Position numbers and translations under genes: made by a program. Below are positions 59,725 through 64,000 of a DNA stretch of 64,000 bases, in pieces. The notes beneath the pieces are model-generated. The model ran no database searches. It was given only the letters and a program-made list of their open reading frames with translations, and was not told the origin of the DNA. The stretch is from Thauera phenolivorans (GTDB lineage: Bacteria; Pseudomonadota; Gammaproteobacteria; Burkholderiales; Rhodocyclaceae), in the NCBI RefSeq assembly GCF_001696715.1, contig NZ_MBFM01000002.1, positions 421,321 to 485,320 of the forward strand, read 5' to 3'. Positions within the stretch are counted from its first letter, which is position 1. Every line of letters starts with the position of its first letter.

Positions 59725-59741
59725 TTGGCGCAACTCTTGCT
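59725..59741 (+). promoter_or_regulatory. Sigma-54 (RpoN) type promoter of the PEP-CTERM esterase gene
   Basis: TTGGCGCAACTCTTGCT matches the -24/-12 consensus YTGGCACGRNNNTTGCW at all positions except A-to-G in GGCAC and G-to-A after it. GG (59727-59728) and GC (59739-59740) are 12 bp apart. The start would be near 59752, giving a ~56-nt leader. Confidence 0.7.
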
Positions 59742-59807
59742 TCCCATGCCCGATGAATCCGGTCAGACTCCGATCGGCGGGATTTCCCAATCTTCTTAGA
59801 GATCGAC

Positions 59808-60791
59808 ATGTTGCGTACCCTCCTGCTCTGCGTCGCCCTGGGGTTCAGTCCGCTCGGCCAGGCTGCCTATTCCTCGCTCTACGTGTTCGGCGACAGCCTG
59901 CTCGATAACGGAAACTTCTACGCGCTAAGCGAAGGAGCCTACCCTCCCTCGCCGCCCTATGCCGAGCGTTTCACGGACGGCCCGACTGCCGCCGAGTATC
60001 TCGCTGACCGCCTCGGCATCGCGCTCGCCCCCTCAGTGGAGGGTGGCACAAACTTCGCGGTTGGCGGCGCCACCACGAGCACCCTCAACCTCGGCTACGA
60101 GTTGGAGATCCCACCCGGTCTGCCTCCTGCGCTCGAATTCACGGGAATGCAGTCCCAGGTCGCCGGCTTCCTCGCCAGCCCGCCCGCCTTCGATCCGGCG
60201 GCGTCGCTGTTCCTCGTCTGGGGTGGCTCGAACGATCTGAGTCTCGCCTTCGCGCAGGGCCGTGATCCCGTCGATGCGGCGAGCGCGGCCATCACCAACC
60301 TGATCGGGATGGTTGGTGCGCTCGTCGGGGCCGGCGCGACCGATCTTCTGGTGCCCGACCTGCCGCACCTTGCCCACACCCCGTTCGCGAGGACGCTGCT
60401 GACCGAGGAACAACGGGCCGATCTTTCGATGCTGACGATCGCTGCCAACCAGACGCTCGCATCCGCGCTTGAGCAGATCCGTGACAGCCAGCCCGCAGGC
60501 CTCAGGCTGATGGGCTTCGACACCAACGCCTTCTGGGATCACGTCATCGCCAGTCCAGAACACTTCGGCTTCAGCGACGCCACCACCCCATGCCTGAGCG
60601 CACTGGAGGCCGGCACCGTCAGCAATTGCGATTCCTACGTGTTCTTCGACGACAGACATCCGACCGCGGCCTTCCACCAGCTCCTGGGCGACCGCTTCTT
60701 CGGACGTGTGCCCGAGCCCTCGACGGTTGCACTGCTGGCGATCGCGCTGATCTCGGCACTGGGTGTCCGGCGCGCGATGCAGGCGCGCTAG
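59808..60791 (+). CDS. GDSL/SGNH esterase with PEP-CTERM sorting signal
   Basis: 327 residues. A signal peptide (MLRTLLLCVALGFSPLGQA) is followed by the SGNH blocks: YVFGDSLLDNGN (Ser30), GGTNFAVGGA, VWGGSNDLSLAF (Asn) and FFDDRHPTAAFH (Asp/His). The C-terminus VPEPSTVALLAIALISALGVRRAMQAR is a complete PEP-CTERM tail: PEP motif, membrane helix and basic end. The protein should be sorted by an exosortase and probably released with the exopolysaccharide matrix. It is transcribed alone from a sigma-54-type promoter. Confidence 0.9.
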   Translation: MLRTLLLCVALGFSPLGQAAYSSLYVFGDSLLDNGNFYALSEGAYPPSPPYAERFTDGPTAAEYLADRLGIALAPSVEGGTNFAVGGATTSTLNLGYELEIPPGLPPALEFTGMQSQVAGFLASPPAFDPAASLFLVWGGSNDLSLAFAQGRDPVDAASAAITNLIGMVGALVGAGATDLLVPDLPHLAHTPFARTLLTEEQRADLSMLTIAANQTLASALEQIRDSQPAGLRLMGFDTNAFWDHVIASPEHFGFSDATTPCLSALEAGTVSNCDSYVFFDDRHPTAAFHQLLGDRFFGRVPEPSTVALLAIALISALGVRRAMQAR

Positions 60792-60907
60792 GCGAGCGAC
60801 GAGAAAACGGCGCTCACGCCGCGGCGGGCGCCCGAACGCAGTCGCGCATCTCGCCGGGACGCAGCCGATCGACGACAATCCCGGCGACACCCGACCCGAG
60901 ACCGCAC

Positions 60908-61222
60908 ATGCCCGCCTACGAAGCCCATCTGGACGAAATCGCCACCCTGCTCTATGAACGCCACGACCTCAGCGAGAAGGCCGCGATCAGGATCGTCATG
61001 CGCGCGCAGGAAGACGGCTTCTTCAGTGCCCACGACGACGACCCCTCCATCTGCACCCAGGCGCGCGCCGAGGCCGACGCGACCGAGATCCACGCCCGCT
61101 ACAACCGCCCGCCAGAGCCGGCCAGCCCGTCCTCGTCCGGGCCCAGGCGGGATGCGGGCGGCAATCCGGGCCGCAAGCACACGCCGCCGAACGGCGGCGG
61201 AAGCACCCGCCGCAAGCCCTGA
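60908..61222 (+). CDS. Small hypothetical protein, helical N-terminus and disordered tail
   Basis: 104 residues. The N-terminal half (AYEAHLDEIATLLYERHDLSEKAAIRIVMRAQEDGFFSAHDDDPSICTQARAEADATEIHARY) is a plausible helical domain rich in acidic residues. The tail is Pro/Gly/Ser/Arg-rich and ends NGGGSTRRKP. I do not recognise the family. Translation is supported by the normal GC-rich codon pattern of the first half; a ribosome binding site is not obvious. Confidence 0.6.
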   Translation: MPAYEAHLDEIATLLYERHDLSEKAAIRIVMRAQEDGFFSAHDDDPSICTQARAEADATEIHARYNRPPEPASPSSSGPRRDAGGNPGRKHTPPNGGGSTRRKP

Positions 61223-61255
61223 GCCGCGACCCTCGACCACCCAACGGGGGTCGAC

Positions 61256-61284
61256 TTGGCGTAAGCAGCGCGCGGGCATATGCT
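61256..61284 (+). promoter_or_regulatory. Putative sigma-70 promoter of the lemA operon
   Basis: TTGGCG (61256-61261), a 17-bp spacer and TATGCT (61279-61284). Initiation near 61291 leaves an ~89-nt leader before lemA. Confidence 0.55.
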
Positions 61285-61379
61285 ATCCGGCGTTCTCCCC
61301 TTCGCAGCTCCTGCCCCGTTGCCCACTGCACCGGATCGCTGACCGTGGCGCCGGCTAAACCTGACCCGAGGACATCTTC

Positions 61380-61997
61380 ATGCTCGCCCGTTTCCTGCGT
61401 CGCTTTCCCCTCGTTCTCGCCATCACGGCCCTGCTCGGCCTGTCCGGCTGCGGCTACAACGATTTCCAGCGCCTCGACGAACAGACGAAATCCGCCTGGG
61501 CCGAAGTCCTGAACCAGTTCCAGCGCCGCGCCGACCTCATTCCCAACCTGGTTTCGACGGTCAAGGGCGAGGCCAACTTCGAACAGGAGACGCTGACCCA
61601 GGTCATCGAGGCACGTGCCCGCGCCACTCAGATCCAGGTCACCCCCGAGATGCTCGACGACCCGCAGGCGATGGAGCGCTTCCAGCAGGCCCAGGGCCAG
61701 CTCGGCGGCGCGCTCTCGCGCCTGCTCGCGGTCGCCGAGAACTACCCCAACCTGAAGGCCAACCAGGCTTTCCAGGATCTGCGGGTGCAGCTCGAAGGCA
61801 CCGAGAACCGCATCACCGTGGCGCGCAACAAGTACATCGAGATGGTGCAGCAGTACAACGTGCTGGCACGCAGCTTCCCGACCAACCTCACCGCGATGCT
61901 GTTCGGCTACAAGGTGAAGCCCGGCTTCACCGTCGCAGACGAGGCGGCGATCTCGCGTCCGCCCACCGTCGACTTCGGCACCCAGGGCGCGCGTTGA
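61380..61997 (+). CDS. lemA: LemA-family lipoprotein
   Basis: 205 residues. An N-terminal lipoprotein signal ends LSGC (Cys24). The body is the LemA four-helix bundle: YNDFQRLDEQTKSAWAEVLNQFQRRADLIPNLVSTVKG is the conserved first half, and LEGTENRITVARNKYIEMVQQYNVLARSFPTNL the second. LemA proteins are envelope proteins of unclear function. It is followed by two TPM-domain genes, a widespread arrangement. Its TGA overlaps the next TTG start. Confidence 0.94.
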   Translation: MLARFLRRFPLVLAITALLGLSGCGYNDFQRLDEQTKSAWAEVLNQFQRRADLIPNLVSTVKGEANFEQETLTQVIEARARATQIQVTPEMLDDPQAMERFQQAQGQLGGALSRLLAVAENYPNLKANQAFQDLRVQLEGTENRITVARNKYIEMVQQYNVLARSFPTNLTAMLFGYKVKPGFTVADEAAISRPPTVDFGTQGAR

Positions 61998-62926
61998 ACC
62001 GCATCCCGTCCCAGCCGCTCGCGCGGCTGATCGCCTGGCAGGCGCTCCTGGTCGCGCTTCTCTTTGCGCTCCTCGGGATCGGCCTGGCCCAGGCGCAGCC
62101 GCTGCAGCCGGTACCCGCACTCAACGCGCGCGTCATCGACCGCAGCGGGACCCTGTCGGCAGCCGAACTGCAGCGCCTCGAGAGCAGGCTCGCCGCCTTC
62201 GAGAGCGAACGCGGCAGCCAGATCGTCGTGCTGCTGGTGCCGACCACCGCCCCCGAGGACATCGCCGCCTACGCCTTCCGCGTCGCCGACAGCTGGAAGA
62301 TCGGCCGCCGCGAGGTCGGAGACGGCCTGCTGATGGTGGTGGCGAAGGAGGACCGCACGATCCGCATCGAGGTCGCGCGCGCGCTCGAGGGCGCGGTCCC
62401 CGACCTCGCCGCCTTCCACATCATCGATCGCATCATCAGCCCCGCCTTCCGCCAGGGCGATTTCGCCGGCGGCATCGAGGCCGGGGTGGTCGCGCTGATG
62501 AGCCTGATCCGGGGGGAATCCCTGCCCCTTCCCAGCGCCCGCCAGGCGCGGGCGGACGACTTCCAGTTCGCCGACCTCGCCGCCATTCTGTTCGTCGGTG
62601 TCCCGATTCTCGGTTCGGTACTGATCGGCATGTTCGGTCGCAAGCTGGGTTCGGTCGCCACCGGCGGGCTGGTCGGCCTGCTCGGCAAGCTGATGACGGG
62701 CAGCCTGCTGCTCGGCCTGCTCGCTGCCGCGGTCGCGATCGTCATCGTGCTTGCGCTCGGCGTGGGCGGCGGCGGCCGCGGTGGACCGGGTGGACGGATC
62801 GGCCGCAGCGGCCCCGTGATCTTCGGTGGTCGGGGCGGCGGAGGATTCGGTGGCGGCTTTGGTGGCGGATTCGGCTCGGGCGGCGGCGGCAGCTTCGGCG
62901 GCGGCGGCGCCTCGGGAAGGTGGTGA
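61994..62926 (+). CDS. TPM-domain protein with Gly-rich tail (YgcG-like)
   Basis: 310 residues, TTG start overlapping the lemA stop (TTGA). A signal peptide (IAWQALLVALLFALLGIGLAQA) precedes the TPM domain (~40-175: VIDRSGTLSAAELQRLESRLAAFESERGSQIVVLLV, GRREVGDGLLMVVAKEDRTIRIEV). One or two membrane helices follow (FADLAAILFVGVPILGSVLIG and LLLGLLAAAVAIVIVLALG). The tail is Gly-rich with GGGFGGGFGG repeats. The domain faces the periplasm in this family, associated with envelope or photosystem repair in plants. Confidence 0.9.
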   Translation: MNRIPSQPLARLIAWQALLVALLFALLGIGLAQAQPLQPVPALNARVIDRSGTLSAAELQRLESRLAAFESERGSQIVVLLVPTTAPEDIAAYAFRVADSWKIGRREVGDGLLMVVAKEDRTIRIEVARALEGAVPDLAAFHIIDRIISPAFRQGDFAGGIEAGVVALMSLIRGESLPLPSARQARADDFQFADLAAILFVGVPILGSVLIGMFGRKLGSVATGGLVGLLGKLMTGSLLLGLLAAAVAIVIVLALGVGGGGRGGPGGRIGRSGPVIFGGRGGGGFGGGFGGGFGSGGGGSFGGGGASGRW

Positions 62927-62927
62927 C

Positions 62928-63473
62928 ATGAACGCCCTCACCCGACTCTGCAGACATCTCTGGCTTGACGCCGACGACGCACGCAAGACGCTCGGCGAGG
63001 CCGCGATCACGCACCTCGAACAGCGCATCCGCGACAGCGAGAACCGTCACCTCGGCGAGATCTGCATCTGCGTCGAGGCCAGCCTGCCGCTGGCCGACGT
63101 CTGGCGTATCGTGCTCGGCGCCGAAACGGTCGACTCGGCCGTGCATCAGCGCGCTCTCGCCCTGTTCGGCGAACTGCGCGTGTGGGACACGGAGCTCAAC
63201 AACGGCGTGCTGATCTACGTCCAGCTCGCCGAGCATCGGATCGAGATCGTCGCCGACCGCGGGCTCGCAGCAAAGACGCGCTGTGCGAGCTGGCAGACGA
63301 CGCTCGACGAAGCAGGCGAGGATTTTCGCGCCCGGCGCTACGAGGCCGGTCTGCAGCGGGCGGTCGACGCCGTGGGCAGCGCCCTGGAAACGTGCTTTCC
63401 CGCCTTGTCGGCCGATGGCGACGTCCGCACTGACGGGCGCGACCAGTTGCCCAACCGCCCCACCTTCCGTTGA
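62928..63473 (+). CDS. TPM-domain protein, soluble type
   Basis: 181 residues with no signal peptide. The TPM domain spans most of the chain (HLEQRIRDSENRHLGEICICVEASLPL, ELRVWDTELNNGVLIYVQLAEHRIEIVADRGLA). It resembles the cytoplasmic partner commonly encoded third after lemA and a secreted TPM protein. The ATG at 62928 comes 1 bp after the preceding stop. The function of the triplet is unknown. Confidence 0.88.
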   Translation: MNALTRLCRHLWLDADDARKTLGEAAITHLEQRIRDSENRHLGEICICVEASLPLADVWRIVLGAETVDSAVHQRALALFGELRVWDTELNNGVLIYVQLAEHRIEIVADRGLAAKTRCASWQTTLDEAGEDFRARRYEAGLQRAVDAVGSALETCFPALSADGDVRTDGRDQLPNRPTFR

Positions 63474-63690
63474 GCGCGGGCCTGCAGGCCCGTGCCCGGC
63501 GCTTCGGGCACACGCGACGCGCAGGAATTCTTGCCCTGCATCACAACCCGCTCTGATTTCGTGAATCTCCTGTGTTATTGTCGCTCCGGACGGCGGGAGC
63601 CGGGACACGTTCCCGATCGCGGCATCCTTGCGGGCAGCCCCAAGCGGCGCCCCTCGATTTCGATCAACACGTGCGTGGAGAAAATGACCT

Positions 63691-64000
63691 ATGGCGACCA
63701 ATAAGCAAGAACAATTCAACGAACTCCAGAAGAAGAATCTTGAAGCGGCGATGCGCCTGGCTCAGCTCTCCATCGAGAACTCCCAGCGCATCATGGAAAT
63801 TCAGGTGAACACGGCGAAGAACCTGTTCGAGGAAGGGGTCGAGAACGCCAAGGCGATCACCGCCGCCAAGGATCCGAAGCAGGCGCTCGAGCTGCGCACG
63901 AACTACGCCCAGACGACCACCGAGAAGATGCTCGCCTGCGCCCGCGAGATCGCCGAAATCACCAGCAAGACCCAGGCCGAGTTCGGCAAGCTGGTCGGCG
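63691..64000 (+). CDS. Phasin family protein (partial, runs off the window)
   Basis: The first 103 residues are visible: MATNKQEQFNELQKKNLEAA, then helical heptad-like stretches and KDPKQALELRTNYAQTTTEKM. This is the Phasin_2 pattern of polyhydroxyalkanoate granule surface proteins in Betaproteobacteria. It indicates a PHA-storing host. The 217-bp region upstream has no gene; an AT-richer patch at 63550-63590 (GTGTTATTG) may hold the promoter. Confidence 0.93.
   Translation, partial: MATNKQEQFNELQKKNLEAAMRLAQLSIENSQRIMEIQVNTAKNLFEEGVENAKAITAAKDPKQALELRTNYAQTTTEKMLACAREIAEITSKTQAEFGKLVG

Overview
The window is a 64-kb, GC-rich, densely packed chromosomal segment of a betaproteobacterium. The gene content fits Rhodocyclales of the Thauera/Azoarcus type. 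This rests on the yceD-rpmF, maf-rluC-rne, mltG-tmk-holB-pilZ-tatD and glcC/glcDEFGBA arrangements, a phasin, a PEP-CTERM exosortase substrate behind a sigma-54-type promoter, and family resemblance of the proteins. That is inference; no marker gene fixes the genus. There are no insertion sequences, prophage genes or CRISPR arrays. The very long open frames opposite rne, uvrB, lon, glcA, glcB and the symporter are GC-rich antisense shadows.

Layout. 1-7.1 kb: ribosome and RNA housekeeping genes (rpmF, yceD, maf, a tetrapyrrole-methylase-fold methyltransferase, a HAD phosphatase, rluC, rne). 7.1-11.4 kb: a low-molecular-weight phosphatase, uvrB, an aromatic/aspartate aminotransferase and two identical tRNA-Asn genes with their own promoter and terminator. 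11.5-18.9 kb: a lipoprotein, an orphan modA, a Lon-like protease divergent from moaA, two glutathione transferases and a secreted beta-helix protein with a TTG start. 19-27 kb: rmuC, an FtsX-like permease and an M20 peptidase on the minus strand, facing a coupled trio of histone-deacetylase-like enzyme, NYN-domain protein and DUF429 protein. REP-like palindromes lie between these genes. 27-33.9 kb: the overlapping mltG-tmk-holB-pilZ block followed by tatD-ankyrin, divergent from ygfZ-DUF4936-NRDE. 33.9-43.2 kb: a complete glycolate locus (glcA, glcB, glcG, glcF, glcE, glcD) with divergent regulator glcC and a TGGTC-G-GACCA operator.

43.2-50.1 kb: two methyltransferase-fold genes, then a four-gene coupled chain tadA-YkuD-GNAT-NYN, a DODA-type dioxygenase and an EamA transporter. 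50.2-58.6 kb: an AGCS symporter, an M42 peptidase of the NAGGN-associated type, an esterase, a PPK2 polyphosphate kinase, a PepSY/response-regulator/histidine-kinase operon and a PuuD-type amidohydrolase. 58.6-64 kb: a secreted glutathione-peroxidase-like protein, a PEP-CTERM GDSL esterase, a lemA-TPM-TPM operon and the start of a phasin gene.

The most interesting signals are these. Two NYN-domain genes are each translationally coupled to an acylation enzyme, one a deacetylase-fold protein and the other a GNAT. A sigma-54-type promoter precedes the PEP-CTERM esterase. Two classes of REP-like palindrome are present. The yceD and rluC promoters appear to yield nearly leaderless messages. A 19-bp perfect hairpin lies in the putative ygfZ leader.
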